Of a DNA stretch of 64,000 bases, positions 1 through 9,095 are shown one piece after another. The notes beneath the pieces are model-generated. The model worked only from the letters and a program-made list of their open reading frames with translations, did not search any database and was not told where the DNA came from. Source of the DNA: Pseudomonas asgharzadehiana (GTDB lineage: Bacteria > Pseudomonadota > Gammaproteobacteria > Pseudomonadales > Pseudomonadaceae); the NCBI RefSeq assembly GCF_019139815.1, contig NZ_CP077079.1, forward strand, positions 6,021,001 to 6,085,000. The letters are read 5' to 3'. The translations under genes were made by a program, and so were the position numbers. How positions within the stretch are numbered: position 1 is the stretch's first letter; each line of letters opens with the position of its first letter.

Positions 1-132
1 CTCAACAAACACCACATCCCCCAACGCTTCCTGGGCATGGTCGGAGATCCCGACGGTCACGGTGCCGTCAGCTTCCAGACGGGCCCATTCATGACTCTCG
101 GCGAAACGCAGGTCGGCCGGGATATTGCTCAT
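1..132 (-). CDS. gcvH: Glycine cleavage system H protein, 5' part (runs off the window)
   Basis: The first 44 codons of a minus-strand gene are present, beginning [16 protein letters not shown] and continuing to [14 protein letters not shown], the usual N-terminus of the H protein. GcvH carries the lipoyl arm that shuttles the aminomethyl group between the P, T and L proteins of the glycine cleavage complex in the cytoplasm. The lipoyl-lysine region lies beyond the window edge and cannot be checked. It lies 51 bp downstream of gcvT in the same direction, so the two are probably co-transcribed. Confidence 0.95.
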   Translation of the reverse strand, partial: MSNIPADLRFAESHEWARLEADGTVTVGISDHAQEALGDVVFVE

Positions 133-183
133 AGTCTGTGTCCTCAAGAAAAATGTCAGCGGCCTTCGGCCTGCCGGAAATAG

Positions 184-1266
184 TTAGATCAAGGTTTTGC
201 CATGGCGCACAAAGGTCGGTTTGACCACCCGAACCGGGTACCACTTGCCGCGGATTTCCACTTCGGCCCGATCGGCAGTCGCCGTCGGTACACGCGCCAG
301 GGCAATGGATTTGCTCAGCGTAGGAGAGAAACTACCACTGGTGATCTCCCCTTCGCCAACATTGGCGATACGAACCACCTGGTGAGCGCGTAAAACCCCG
401 CGTTCTTCCAGCACCAGCCCGACCAATTTGAACTGCACGCCCACCGCCAGCTCTGCTTCCAACGCAGCGCGGCCGATGAAATTACGCCCAGCAGGTTCCC
501 AGGCGATGCTCCAGGCCATGTTGGCCGCCAGGGGCGAAACATCCTGGTGGATGTCCTGGCCGTACAGGTTCATGCCAGCCTCCAGGCGCAGCGTGTCCCG
601 TGCGCCCAGGCCGATAGGTGAAATACCGGCGCCCACCAGATCGTTGAAAAAACCGGGGGCCTGATCGGCAGGCAGGACAATCTCCAAGCCGTCTTCGCCG
701 GTATACCCCGTGCGAGCGATAAACCAATCGCCATCGGCCTGGCCTTCAAAGGGCTTGAGCTGGTGAATCAGGCTGCTGCGTGACTGGGTGACCAGCTCGG
801 CAATCTTCTGCCGGGCATGGGGGCCTTGAATGGCCAGCATGGCCAGCTCGGGCCGCTCATGCATCTGCACGTTGTAGCTACCCAGTCGGGCCTGCATCCA
901 GGCCATGTCCTGGTCGCGGGTGGCGGCGTTGACCACCAGTCGGTAAGCGGCCTCGGTGCGATACACGATCATGTCGTCCACCACGCCGCCCCTCTCGTTG
1001 AGCATGGCGCTGTATAACGCACGGCCGCAGCCATGCAAACGGTCAACGTCATTGGCCAGCAGGTGCTGGAGCCATTCCTTGGCCTGGGGGCCTGTGACAT
1101 CGATCACGGTCATATGAGATACGTCGAACACCCCGCAGTCGCGTCGAACCTGGTGGTGTTCTTCAACTTGCGAGCCGTAGTGCAGAGGCATATCCCAACC
1201 GCCAAAATCGACCATTTTCGCGCCAAGGGCGAGATGCAGGTCATACAGAGGCGTACGCTGTCCCAT
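184..1266 (-). CDS. gcvT: Aminomethyltransferase (glycine cleavage T protein)
   Basis: A 360-residue cytoplasmic enzyme that transfers the methylene carbon of glycine from the lipoyl arm of GcvH to tetrahydrofolate and releases ammonia. The N-terminal GcvT folate-binding domain runs to about residue 255 and includes the family stretch GARDTLRLEAGMNLYG. The C-terminal beta-barrel domain covers about 275-355. The length matches the family (about 365). The ATG is preceded by a good GGAAGGAG ribosome-binding site. The 156-bp leader between this gene and the upstream permease was read for a glycine riboswitch and none was evident. It forms a gcvT-gcvH unit with the gene that follows. Confidence 0.96.
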   Translation of the reverse strand: MGQRTPLYDLHLALGAKMVDFGGWDMPLHYGSQVEEHHQVRRDCGVFDVSHMTVIDVTGPQAKEWLQHLLANDVDRLHGCGRALYSAMLNERGGVVDDMIVYRTEAAYRLVVNAATRDQDMAWMQARLGSYNVQMHERPELAMLAIQGPHARQKIAELVTQSRSSLIHQLKPFEGQADGDWFIARTGYTGEDGLEIVLPADQAPGFFNDLVGAGISPIGLGARDTLRLEAGMNLYGQDIHQDVSPLAANMAWSIAWEPAGRNFIGRAALEAELAVGVQFKLVGLVLEERGVLRAHQVVRIANVGEGEITSGSFSPTLSKSIALARVPTATADRAEVEIRGKWYPVRVVKPTFVRHGKTLI

Positions 1267-1422
1267 GGGTTTCTCCTTCCGGGCGTGGCGAGGGTGCGCA
1301 GCGTCGCTGTACCGGCTGAACCCCTTGAATTACAGGGGCTGCAGCCACAAACAACAACGCGATCCGAAAGACGGAGCGCACCGAATGCCGCGCATTGTAG
1401 CCGCAAGCCGTAGGACTGACAC

Positions 1423-3039
1423 CTAACTGATGGAGCGGGCGGAGCGTCGAATGAGCCCGATGACCGGTAACAGGCCGACCAACACCAATGTCAGCGCCGG
1501 CAAAGAAGCCCGCGCCCACTCGCCTTCGCTGGTCATTTCAAAGATGCGCACCGCCAGGGTGTCCCAGCCAAACGGGCGCATCAGCAGGGTGGCGGGCATT
1601 TCCTTGAGCACATCGACAAACACCAGCAGCGCGGCGCTCAAGGTGCCGGGGAGCAAGAGCGGCAGATACACTTTGCAAAACAGTCGCGGGCCACTCACGC
1701 CCAGACTGCGTGCCGCCTCGGGCAACGATGGACGGATACGTGCCAGGCTGTTTTCCAGCGGCCCGTAGGCCACCGCCAGGAAACGCACCAGATACGCCAG
1801 CACCAGCGCCGACAGGCTGCCCAGCAGCAACGGCTTGCCCGCGCCGCCCAGCCAACCCGACAGCGGCACCACCACTTCGCGGTCCAAATAGCTGAACGCC
1901 AGCATGATCGACACCGCCAGCACCGAGCCTGGCAAGGCGTAGCCGACGTTGGCCAGGCCGGTACCGGAACGGATCGCCCGGGTCGGCGCCAGTCGATTGG
2001 CAAACGCCAGCATCAGCGCCACGCTCACCGTGATCAGCGCCGCGATGCCGCCCAGGTAAAGGGTATGGATGATCAGGCCCGAATAACGCTCATCCAGATC
2101 GAAGCGGCCGCGCTGCCAGAACCAGGCGATCAGTTGCAGCACGGGAATCACAAAGGCACACGCGAACACCAGGCCACACCACATGCTGGCCGCTGCCGCC
2201 TTGAACCCCGTCAGGTGGTACAACGCCTTGCCCCGTGGCCGCTCATTGCCGGGCCGACTGGCCCCACGGGCACGGCGTTCGCCGTACAGCACCAGCATCA
2301 CCACCAGTAGCAACAGGCTAGCCAGTTGCGCCGCGCTGGACAGGCTGAAAAAGCCGTACCAGGTCTTGTAGATGGCGGTGGTGAAGGTGTCGAAGTTGAA
2401 CACCGAGACTGCGCCGAAATCTGCCAGGGTTTCCATCAACGCCAGGGCGACCCCGGCGCCAATCGCCGGCCGCGCGATGGGCAGGGCCACACGCCAGAAC
2501 GCTTGCCACGGCGATTGCCCCAGCACGCGCGCGGCTTCCATCAAGCCTTTGCCCTGGGCCAGGAATGCACTACGCGCCAGCAGGTAAACGTAAGGGTAAA
2601 AAACCAACACCAGCACAATGATCACGCCACTGGTGGACCGCACGCGTGGCAGGCGCAAGCCCGTGCCGAACCACTCGCGTAGCAGGGTTTGCACCGGGCC
2701 GGAAAAGTCCAGCAGGCCTACGAATACGAAGGCCAGCACATACGCCGGGATGGCGAACGGCAGCATCAACGCCCAGTCAAGCCACCGCCGCCCGGGGAAT
2801 TCGCAAAGGCTGGTCAGCCAGGCCAGGCTGACACCCAGCAGCGTTACCCCTATGCCGACGCCCACCACCAACGTCAGGGTATTGCCCAACAGGCGTGGCA
2901 TCTGGGTTTCCCAGAGGTGGGACCAGATCTGTAGGTCGATGCTTTGCCAGGACAGCAACAGCACGCTCAGCGGCAGCAGCACCAGGGCGGCGACGGTGAA
3001 CACCGGCAGGTACCAGCGGCGTTGGGCGGGGTGGGCCAA
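1423..3039 (-). CDS. Iron(III) ABC transporter permease, fused two-domain (FbpB/SfuB type)
   Basis: A 538-residue inner-membrane protein with about twelve hydrophobic segments, made of two fused BPD_transp_1 permease domains. Each half has an ATPase-contact EAA loop: EAARVLGQSPWQAFWRVALP near residue 170 and EAARSLGVSGPRLFCKVYLP near residue 440. It should translocate ferric iron delivered by the binding protein encoded just upstream at 3203-4210. The first possible start is a TTG at 3039, two codons after an in-frame stop, with a weak ribosome-binding site. A REP pair separates it from the binding-protein gene. No ATP-binding subunit gene lies nearby, so the ATPase must come from elsewhere. 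Confidence 0.9.
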   Translation of the reverse strand: MAHPAQRRWYLPVFTVAALVLLPLSVLLLSWQSIDLQIWSHLWETQMPRLLGNTLTLVVGVGIGVTLLGVSLAWLTSLCEFPGRRWLDWALMLPFAIPAYVLAFVFVGLLDFSGPVQTLLREWFGTGLRLPRVRSTSGVIIVLVLVFYPYVYLLARSAFLAQGKGLMEAARVLGQSPWQAFWRVALPIARPAIGAGVALALMETLADFGAVSVFNFDTFTTAIYKTWYGFFSLSSAAQLASLLLLVVMLVLYGERRARGASRPGNERPRGKALYHLTGFKAAAASMWCGLVFACAFVIPVLQLIAWFWQRGRFDLDERYSGLIIHTLYLGGIAALITVSVALMLAFANRLAPTRAIRSGTGLANVGYALPGSVLAVSIMLAFSYLDREVVVPLSGWLGGAGKPLLLGSLSALVLAYLVRFLAVAYGPLENSLARIRPSLPEAARSLGVSGPRLFCKVYLPLLLPGTLSAALLVFVDVLKEMPATLLMRPFGWDTLAVRIFEMTSEGEWARASLPALTLVLVGLLPVIGLIRRSARSIS

Positions 3040-3083
3040 GGGTCAGCTCTCAGTAAATAAACTCGAAAAACACCACACTCCAA

Positions 3084-3172
3084 TGTGGGAGGGGGCTTGC
3101 TCCCGATGGCGGAGTGTCAGTCTACTCATCAGTGACTGATCCACCACCATCGGGAGCAAGCCCCCTCCCACA
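3084..3172. repeat. Inverted REP pair (REPIN-like)
   Basis: A 26-base arm at 3084-3109 (TGTGGGAGGGGGCTTGC...) is repeated in perfect inverse orientation at 3147-3172, with 37 bases between. The core is typical of P. fluorescens-group REP elements. It sits between the iron-binding-protein gene and its permease, where a stable mRNA hairpin could lower downstream expression or protect the upstream message. Single copies of the same core occur near 37.8, 49.8 and 63.7 kb. Confidence 0.9.
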
Positions 3173-3202
3173 TTCAGAACTGCGGCGTCCTGCAGATTGT
3201 AT

Positions 3203-4210
3203 TCAGTTCCAGCCCGCCCGATCCATCAACCGAATCGCCTCGGCCTGGCGCTTACCCGCCACTTCCACCGGCAAGGTGTCCGCGACGAACTTGCCCCACG
3301 TGGCCACTTCGGCCGAAGGCGGCACTGCCGGGTTGGCCGGGAACTCCTGGTTCACGTCGGCAAAAATCTGTTGTGCTTCAGGCGTGGTCATCCATTCCAC
3401 CAGCGCCTTGGCCGCTTGCGGGTGTGGCGCGTGCTTGGTCAGGCCGATGCCCGACAGGTTCACATGCACGCCACGGTCGCCCTGGTTCGGCCAGAACAGC
3501 TTCACCGCCAGGTCCGGCTTCTGCTTGTGCAAACGACCGTAGTAGTAGGTATTGACGATGCCCACGTCGCATTGCCCGGCGTTGATGGCTTCCAGCACGG
3601 CGATGTCATCGGAGAACACGTCAGTGGACAGGTTATTCACCCAACCCTTGACGATTGCTTCGGTCTTGGCCGCGCCGTGGGTTTCGATCAGGGTGGCGGT
3701 CAGCGATTGGTTGTAGACCTTCTTGGCAGTGCGCAGGCACAGGCGACCTTCCCATTGCTTGTCGGCCAGGGCTTCGTAGGTCGTCAGGTCTTCCGGCTTT
3801 ACCCGGGCGGTGGAATAGGCGATGGTCCGCGCGCGCAGGCTCAAACCCGTCCAGGCGTGAGCGGATGAGCGGTATTGCAAGGGGATGTTTTTGTCGATCA
3901 CCGGGGAGGTGAACGGTTGCAGGATGCCCATCTGCTCGGCTTGCCAGAGGTTGCCGGCATCCACGGTCAGCAGCAGGTCGGCGGTAGCGTTTTCGCCCTC
4001 GGCCTTGATGCGTTGCATCAACGGGGCTTCCTTGTCGGTGATGAACTTCACCTGCACACCGGTCTTCTGGGTGTAGGCGTCGAACACCGGCTTGATCAAC
4101 TCGTCGATGCGCGAGGAGTAGACCACCACCTCGTCGGCTGCCCGCACGGCGCTGGTGCTGCCGATGAGGGTGAGTGCCAGGACAGTCAGGAGGCGCTTGG
4201 GTGCCAACAT
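3203..4210 (-). CDS. Periplasmic Fe(3+)-binding protein of an ABC transporter (FbpA/AfuA type)
   Basis: A 335-residue protein with a signal peptide that probably ends near residue 24 (...SAVRAAD). The mature protein starts [17 protein letters not shown], typical of the ferric-ion-binding class of periplasmic proteins. The NTYYYGRL motif near residue 220 contains the tyrosine pair that coordinates iron in FbpA and HitA. It would carry ferric iron across the periplasm to the permease at 1423-3039. An upstream sequence at 4240-4258 resembles a Fur box, suggesting iron repression. In many pathogens an FbpC ATPase completes the operon; here it is absent. Confidence 0.92.
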   Translation of the reverse strand: MLAPKRLLTVLALTLIGSTSAVRAADEVVVYSSRIDELIKPVFDAYTQKTGVQVKFITDKEAPLMQRIKAEGENATADLLLTVDAGNLWQAEQMGILQPFTSPVIDKNIPLQYRSSAHAWTGLSLRARTIAYSTARVKPEDLTTYEALADKQWEGRLCLRTAKKVYNQSLTATLIETHGAAKTEAIVKGWVNNLSTDVFSDDIAVLEAINAGQCDVGIVNTYYYGRLHKQKPDLAVKLFWPNQGDRGVHVNLSGIGLTKHAPHPQAAKALVEWMTTPEAQQIFADVNQEFPANPAVPPSAEVATWGKFVADTLPVEVAGKRQAEAIRLMDRAGWN

Positions 4211-4222
4211 GGGTGCGGTCTC

Positions 4223-4258
4223 TCATTTGCAAAAAGAGAGCAAATGATAAGGACTCAC
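4223..4258 (-). promoter_or_regulatory. Candidate Fur box and overlapping inverted repeat upstream of the iron-binding-protein gene
   Basis: GCAAATGATAAGGACTCAC at 4240-4258 matches the 19-bp Fur consensus at about 12 positions, including a continuous AATGATAA. A perfect 8-bp inverted repeat, TCATTTGC at 4223-4230 and GCAAATGA at 4240-4247, overlaps it. The site lies 13-48 bp upstream of the start codon, where a repressor would block transcription. Assignment to Fur is inference from the sequence and from the iron-transport role of the gene. Confidence 0.5.
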
Positions 4259-4261
4259 ATT

Positions 4262-4288
4262 TGGTAACGCTCAACGGAGGCGTTACCA
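4262..4288. other. Perfect 9-bp inverted repeat between the ubi operon and the iron-binding-protein gene
   Basis: TGGTAACGC at 4262-4270 is mirrored by GCGTTACCA at 4280-4288 with a 9-base loop. It lies 18 bp past the stop codon of the ubiI-type gene and upstream of the iron-binding-protein gene. There is no T-run after it on the minus strand, so it is a weak candidate for an intrinsic terminator and could equally be an operator. Confidence 0.45.
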
Positions 4289-4305
4289 GATGTTGCACAA
4301 ACCCC

Positions 4306-5529
4306 TCAGGGCTTGGCGAGTTCCGGCAGATCGCCGGTCAAGCCCAAGGCTTGGCGCACAAACACCGCCTTGGCTTCGGGCATCTGGTCGACCATCTTCA
4401 AGCCGGCATTGCGCAGCCAGCGCAACGGCAGCTGATCGGCCTGGAACAACCGCTCGAAACCTTCCATCGCCGCCATCAGCGCCAGGTTGTGGGGCATACG
4501 CCTGCGTTCGTAACGGCTCAGCACTTTCACATCCGCCAGACGCTCAGCGCGTTCGGTCGCCGACAACAACACTTCGGCCAGCACCGCCGCATCAAGGAAA
4601 CCCAGGTTCACGCCCTGCCCAGCCAACGGGTGGATCACATGAGCCGCATCGCCGATCAATGCCAGCCCCTCGGCCACGTAGCGTTTGGCGTGACGTTGAC
4701 GCAACGGCACGCAAACCCGTGGGTCGGCATTGACGACCGTACCCAGGCGCCCTTCAAAAGCGCGCTCCAGTTCACGACAGAAGCTTGGGTCATCCAACGC
4801 CATCAGGCGTTCGGATTCAGCCGGCGTGGTCGACCAGACGATCGAACACCAATCCTCTTGCCCGTCCCGTTCCAGCGGCAAAAACGCCAGCGGGCCGGTA
4901 TCGGTAAAGCGTTGCCAGGCGGTGCGCTGGTGCGGCTGGCTGCTGCGCACGCTGGTGACGATGGCGTTATGCAGGTAGTCCCATTCACGGGTCGCCGTAC
5001 CGGTGAGGCGGCGCACAGCGGAGTTGGCGCCGTCGGCGGCGACCACCAGCGGCGCGCGCAAGGTACGGCCATCGGCCAGGGTCAGCAGCCAGTCATCGCC
5101 GGAGCGACGCATTTGCTCCAGCCGCGCATTGGCCAGCAAACCCAGGTCGCAGTCGTGCAGGCGGTCAAGCAAGGCGTCCTGTACCACGCGGTTTTCGACG
5201 ATATGCCCGAGTACTTCGGCGTGTACGCTGGCCGCCGAGAAGTGGATCTGCCCGGTGCCGCTGCCGTCCCACACTTGCATCTCGCCATAAGGGCTGGCGC
5301 GACGCGAGACGATGCCTTCCCATACGCCAAGGCGTTCGAGGATGCGCTGGCTGGCCGCCGACAAGGCGCTCACACGGGGTTCGAAGGCCGCATCCCGGTC
5401 GAACGGTTTGACACTCAGCGGGCTGCCGTCGAGCAGCAGCACCTGCAGGCCGCTGCCCTGCAACGCCAGCGCCAGGGCGCTTCCGACCATTCCGGCCCCG
5501 ACAATCAGCACATCTGCGCGCATGTCCAT
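4306..5529 (-). CDS. ubiI: FAD-dependent ubiquinone-biosynthesis hydroxylase, UbiI/VisC type
   Basis: A 407-residue class A flavin monooxygenase. The N-terminal FAD-binding GxGxxG motif (VGAGMVGSALA) lies at about residues 10-20, and the second FAD motif, LIGDAAHVIHPLAGQGVNLG, lies near residue 290. UbiI hydroxylates C5 of the ubiquinone ring. It is the last gene of the ygfB-pepP-ubiH-DUF4442-ubiI unit, which matches the Escherichia coli order apart from the inserted DUF4442 gene. The start could be 5529 or the second ATG at 5523. Assignment to UbiI rather than another UbiH-family member rests mainly on position. Confidence 0.85.
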   Translation of the reverse strand: MDMRADVLIVGAGMVGSALALALQGSGLQVLLLDGSPLSVKPFDRDAAFEPRVSALSAASQRILERLGVWEGIVSRRASPYGEMQVWDGSGTGQIHFSAASVHAEVLGHIVENRVVQDALLDRLHDCDLGLLANARLEQMRRSGDDWLLTLADGRTLRAPLVVAADGANSAVRRLTGTATREWDYLHNAIVTSVRSSQPHQRTAWQRFTDTGPLAFLPLERDGQEDWCSIVWSTTPAESERLMALDDPSFCRELERAFEGRLGTVVNADPRVCVPLRQRHAKRYVAEGLALIGDAAHVIHPLAGQGVNLGFLDAAVLAEVLLSATERAERLADVKVLSRYERRRMPHNLALMAAMEGFERLFQADQLPLRWLRNAGLKMVDQMPEAKAVFVRQALGLTGDLPELAKP

Positions 5530-5532
5530 GCT

Positions 5533-6018
5533 TTAAGCCTGTCTCGCTGGCGGCTTGCGCCGCACGTAAAGGGTTTTGTCGACACGCGCCACCAGCGTGC
5601 CGGCGCCGTCATGAATCTGGACCTTGAGGTGCGGCAAATACCTCTCGCCGCCTTCGGTCTGCCGACGCACTTCATCCAACAACGCATCGTCGATAAAAAA
5701 TTCGGCGTACACCGGGCCTTTGCCCGGCGAAATAAAGTCGATGCTCGCGGCCTTGTCCCACACGATGTAGTCGCGGCCCAGGTTCTCCATCAGCATCAGC
5801 ATGTAGAACGGGTCGACCATCGAGTACAGGCTGCCGCCGAACTGCGTGCCGACGTAATTACGGTTGTACCAGCCCAGGCCCATGCGCACTTTGACGTGAC
5901 GAAAATCAGCGCTCATGTGCTGCACGCTGACCCCGGCCCCCAGGTACGGCGGGTACAGGGTCATGACCCAGCGCAACAGCCGCGCCTTGCCCAGCCGTTC
6001 GATCAGCCACTTAAGCAT
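5533..6018 (-). CDS. DUF4442 hot-dog-fold thioesterase-like protein
   Basis: A 161-residue protein with the YiiD/DUF4442 pattern of a hot-dog fold: GLGWYNRNYVGTQFGGSLY near residues 48-66, followed by a substrate-tunnel region and a C-terminal strand DKTLYVRRK. Hot-dog proteins usually act on acyl-CoA or acyl-ACP thioesters, but no catalytic residue can be assigned with certainty. It overlaps the end of ubiH by 8 bp and is followed 3 bp later by ubiI, so it is translationally linked to two ubiquinone hydroxylases. Its substrate is unknown. Confidence 0.8.
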   Translation of the reverse strand: MLKWLIERLGKARLLRWVMTLYPPYLGAGVSVQHMSADFRHVKVRMGLGWYNRNYVGTQFGGSLYSMVDPFYMLMLMENLGRDYIVWDKAASIDFISPGKGPVYAEFFIDDALLDEVRRQTEGGERYLPHLKVQIHDGAGTLVARVDKTLYVRRKPPARQA

Positions 6019-7198
6019 CGGGACGCGTACCCAGGCCCATGGCCTGACGGGCGAACCAGCGCTTGGCCGGCGGCAACAGGTCCAGGCCCAGCAGGCCCAT
6101 ATTGCGACCCAATGCCACCAACGGTTGCGCGCTGCCGAACAGGCGCGTGACTTGGTCGGAGAAACCCACGGTCAACTTCTGGTCCAGGCGTTGGCGCTCG
6201 CGATAAGCCTGCAATGTGGCCAGGTCGCCCGGCACCGCCGGCCCGGCCAGCAGGGCTTCGGCCAAAGCGTTCGCATCGCGCAGGGACAGGTTGAACCCCT
6301 GCCCGGCAATCGGGTGCAGGCTGTGGGCGGCATTGCCGAGGATCGCCAGGTGCGAGCGTACTTGCTCTTCGGCTTCTACCAAGGTCAGCGGATACAGATG
6401 TCGCGCGCCGACTTGTTTCAACGTGCCCAGGCGGTAACCGAACACGCCCTGCAATTCATTCAGGAAACTGCGCTCGTCGAGGGCCGCCAGGCGCTGGGCG
6501 TCCATGCCGATGCGGGTCCAGACCAGCGCGCAGCGGTTGTCCGGCAGCGGCAGCAAGGCCATCGGGCCTTCATCGGTAAAGCGCTCGAAGGCTTCGCCGT
6601 TGTGGGACTCGCTTGGGGTGATGTTGGCGATCAGCGCGCTTTGGTTGTACGGCCGGGTTTTCACGCCGATGCCCAATTGCTCGCGCAAGCCGGAGCGGCC
6701 GCCATCGGCGAGTACCGCAAGGTCGCATTCGAGTACGGTTTCATCGTTGAGGGTCAGGCGATAGCCATCGGGCAGCGGCTCCATGCGCGCGACTTCCGCC
6801 GGGCAGCGCCAACTCACCACGTCTTTGTCCAGGCCTTGCCACAGGCACTGGCCGAGCCAGGCGTTTTCTACCACATAGCCCAGCGCCGGCACGCCCTCCT
6901 CCATGGCAGACAAGCGCGCGGTGGAGAAGCGGCCTTTGTCCGATACGTGAATTTGCTTGATCGGCTCGGCGCGCGGGGAGATAGCCTGCCACACACCCAG
7001 GCGCTGATAAATCTGGCGGGCGCCAAACGACAACGCCGACGAGCGTGCGTCGTAGCTGGGTTGGTAGCTGTCACCCGGTGCGAACGGTTCGATCAGCACA
7101 ATCTTCCAACCCCGGGCCTTGGCCCCGGCCTGCAACGCCAGCGCCAGGCTGGCGCCCACCAGGCCGCCGCCGATGATCGCCAGGTTGACCCGGCTCAT
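6011..7198 (-). CDS. ubiH: 2-octaprenyl-6-methoxyphenol hydroxylase UbiH
   Basis: A 395-residue FAD-dependent monooxygenase with an N-terminal dinucleotide-binding motif (IIGGGLVGASLALAL) and the downstream FAD motif ILGNAAHSLHPIAGQGFNLS near residue 285. UbiH adds the C1 hydroxyl of the ubiquinone ring at the inner membrane. Its ATG overlaps the pepP stop (positions 7195-7198), indicating translational coupling. The order pepP-ubiH is conserved from E. coli to Pseudomonas and supports UbiH over UbiI for this copy. Confidence 0.92.
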   Translation of the reverse strand: MSRVNLAIIGGGLVGASLALALQAGAKARGWKIVLIEPFAPGDSYQPSYDARSSALSFGARQIYQRLGVWQAISPRAEPIKQIHVSDKGRFSTARLSAMEEGVPALGYVVENAWLGQCLWQGLDKDVVSWRCPAEVARMEPLPDGYRLTLNDETVLECDLAVLADGGRSGLREQLGIGVKTRPYNQSALIANITPSESHNGEAFERFTDEGPMALLPLPDNRCALVWTRIGMDAQRLAALDERSFLNELQGVFGYRLGTLKQVGARHLYPLTLVEAEEQVRSHLAILGNAAHSLHPIAGQGFNLSLRDANALAEALLAGPAVPGDLATLQAYRERQRLDQKLTVGFSDQVTRLFGSAQPLVALGRNMGLLGLDLLPPAKRWFARQAMGLGTRPDA

Positions 7199-8517
7199 CG
7201 TGCAGCCGCCATCAGGGCTTCGATCTCGGCGACGGTCTTGGGCACGCCGCCGGTCAGGATTTCACAGCCTTGCTTGGTCACTACCACGTCATCCTCGATG
7301 CGCACGCCAATGCCCCGCCATTTCTTTGCCACGTTCTGGTTGTCCGCAGAAATATAGATGCCCGGCTCCACGGTGAGTGCCATACCGGCTTCCAACACGC
7401 GCCATTCGCCGCCCACTTTGTATTCGCCCACATCGTGTACATCCATGCCCAGCCAGTGGCCGGCGCGGTGCATGTAGAAGGGTTTGTAGGCTTCGTCGGC
7501 GATCAGTTGGTCGACGTCCCCCTGCAGCAACCCCAGCTTCACCAACCCGGCGGTGATGACCTGCACCGTCGCCTCATGGGCCTGGTTCCAGTGTTTGTTC
7601 GGTGCGATCTGCATGAAGGCGGCCTCTTGCGAGGCCAGCACAATCTCGTAGATCGCTTTCTGTTCAGGTGAAAACTTGCCATTGACCGGCCAGGTGCGGG
7701 TGATGTCGCTGGCGTAGCAGTCGATCTCGCAACCGGCGTCGATCAGCACCAGGTCGCCGTCCTTGAGCGGTGCGTCATTCTGTTGGTAGTGCAGGATGCA
7801 GCTGTTGCGCCCGGCGGCGACGATGGAGCCATAGGCGGGCATTTTCGCGCCGCCCTTGCGGAATTCGTAATCCAGCTCGGCTTCCAGGCTGAACTCATGC
7901 AAACCGGCGCGGCTGGCCTGCATCGCCTTGACGTGGGCCGCACAGGAAATCCGCGCGGCCTCGCGCATCACTTTCACTTCCGCCGCCGATTTATACAGGC
8001 GCATGTCGTGCAGCAGATGATCCAGGGCAACGAATTCGTTCGGCGGTTGCGCCCCCAGGTGGGCCTTGGAGCGGATCACGTTGATCCACTCCATGAGGTG
8101 GCGATCGAATTCGGCGTTGCTGCCCATGGCCGAGTACACCCGGTCGCGGCCTTCGATCAGGCCGGGCAGGATGTCGTCGATATCGGTGATGGGGAAGGCA
8201 TCGTCAGCGCCAAAATCGCGGATAGCGCCTTCGGTACCGGCGCGCAGGCCATCCCACAGTTCGCGTTCGGCGTTGCGTTCACGGCAGAAAAGCACGTACT
8301 CGCCATGCTGGCGCCCGGGCATCAGCACGATCACCGCTTCCGGTTCGGGGAAGCCGCTCAGGTACTGGAAGTCGCTGTCCTGGCGGTACACATGCTCGAC
8401 ATCGCGGTTGCGGATCGCCACGGCGGCGGCCGGCAGGATCGCGATGCTGTTGGGTTCCATCTGCGCCATGAGCGCCTTGCGGCGCCGGGTGTATTCCGCT
8501 TTGGGGATATGGATCAT
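7195..8517 (-). CDS. pepP: Xaa-Pro aminopeptidase
   Basis: A 440-residue cytoplasmic metallopeptidase that removes N-terminal residues preceding proline. The N-terminal AMP_N domain (about 1-135) is followed by the pita-bread peptidase M24 domain. Metal ligands are visible in LIDAGCEIDCYASDITRTW, HRAGHWLGMDVHD, LTVEPGIYI and RIEDDVVVT, in the expected order. The length matches E. coli PepP (441). The ribosome-binding site is GGAAG, 21 bp downstream of the ygfB stop. Confidence 0.96.
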   Translation of the reverse strand: MIHIPKAEYTRRRKALMAQMEPNSIAILPAAAVAIRNRDVEHVYRQDSDFQYLSGFPEPEAVIVLMPGRQHGEYVLFCRERNAERELWDGLRAGTEGAIRDFGADDAFPITDIDDILPGLIEGRDRVYSAMGSNAEFDRHLMEWINVIRSKAHLGAQPPNEFVALDHLLHDMRLYKSAAEVKVMREAARISCAAHVKAMQASRAGLHEFSLEAELDYEFRKGGAKMPAYGSIVAAGRNSCILHYQQNDAPLKDGDLVLIDAGCEIDCYASDITRTWPVNGKFSPEQKAIYEIVLASQEAAFMQIAPNKHWNQAHEATVQVITAGLVKLGLLQGDVDQLIADEAYKPFYMHRAGHWLGMDVHDVGEYKVGGEWRVLEAGMALTVEPGIYISADNQNVAKKWRGIGVRIEDDVVVTKQGCEILTGGVPKTVAEIEALMAAAR

Positions 8518-8537
8518 GGGCAGATGGGCTTCCTTTC

Positions 8538-9095
8538 TCAGTGCAGCGAAGGCTTGGGTGCGGCAGGCTCAGCGGACTTCTTGGTCTCGGTGAACAGCAG
8601 CAAGGGTGCGACGCGCAGGTATTCCATGACTTCCATGTAGTCGCCTTCACCGTCTTCGGACTCTTCCAGGGCATCTTGCACTTGGGAGATAGCGGCCAGG
8701 TCCTGCAGCACTTCCTTGGCGTCGGTGCTCAGCTCCAGGCCGCCGGCGTTCACGCCGAAACCATGGAGGAAGCCCTGGCACCATTGGCCCAGTGCGGCGG
8801 CGCGTTCGGTGAGCGGCGCGTCGTCGGTCGGCAGCAGCAAGACCACGGTGACGTCATCACCGGTCAGCTCGCCCTTGACCATCTCTTGCAGGCCGATCAG
8901 CGCGTTACGCACGTTGTCGGTCGGTTCGGTTTCCAGCAGCTCGGCCACATCGGCCAGCCAGTTGTCGGCATCGAAGCCGACACCGGTGCAACTGCGGCCC
9001 AACAACACGCCGTGCAGTTCGGCAGGCGAGCATGGATGGCCGCTGGTGCTCAGCAGTTTGGAAAAAGCATCGTACGGGGAGTTCTGAATGGGCAT
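8538..9095 (-). CDS. UPF0149 (YgfB/YecA) family protein
   Basis: A 185-residue acidic protein with the family pattern [16 protein letters not shown] near residues 22-37 and [13 protein letters not shown] near 105-117. YgfB-family proteins are cytoplasmic; in P. aeruginosa YgfB has been linked to control of antibiotic-resistance gene expression, but no activity can be deduced here. It is the first gene of the minus-strand ubiH operon and is divergent from the zapA operon across a 139-bp intergenic region. Confidence 0.9.
   Translation of the reverse strand: MPIQNSPYDAFSKLLSTSGHPCSPAELHGVLLGRSCTGVGFDADNWLADVAELLETEPTDNVRNALIGLQEMVKGELTGDDVTVVLLLPTDDAPLTERAAALGQWCQGFLHGFGVNAGGLELSTDAKEVLQDLAAISQVQDALEESEDGEGDYMEVMEYLRVAPLLLFTETKKSAEPAAPKPSLH

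Noticed and set aside
1267..1422. Possible glycine riboswitch in the gcvT leader
   Set aside because: I looked for the tandem glycine-aptamer core in the 156-bp leader and saw only GC-rich sequence without the conserved elements.
3039..3203. Small open frames across the REP pair
   Set aside because: Frames crossing REP palindromes arise from the repeat itself and have no ribosome-binding site.
4174..6150. A long plus-strand open frame of 658 codons opposite the ubi genes
   Set aside because: It lies antisense to well-supported ubiI and DUF4442 genes, has a histidine- and glutamine-rich composition typical of the reverse frame of high-GC genes, and no recognisable domain.
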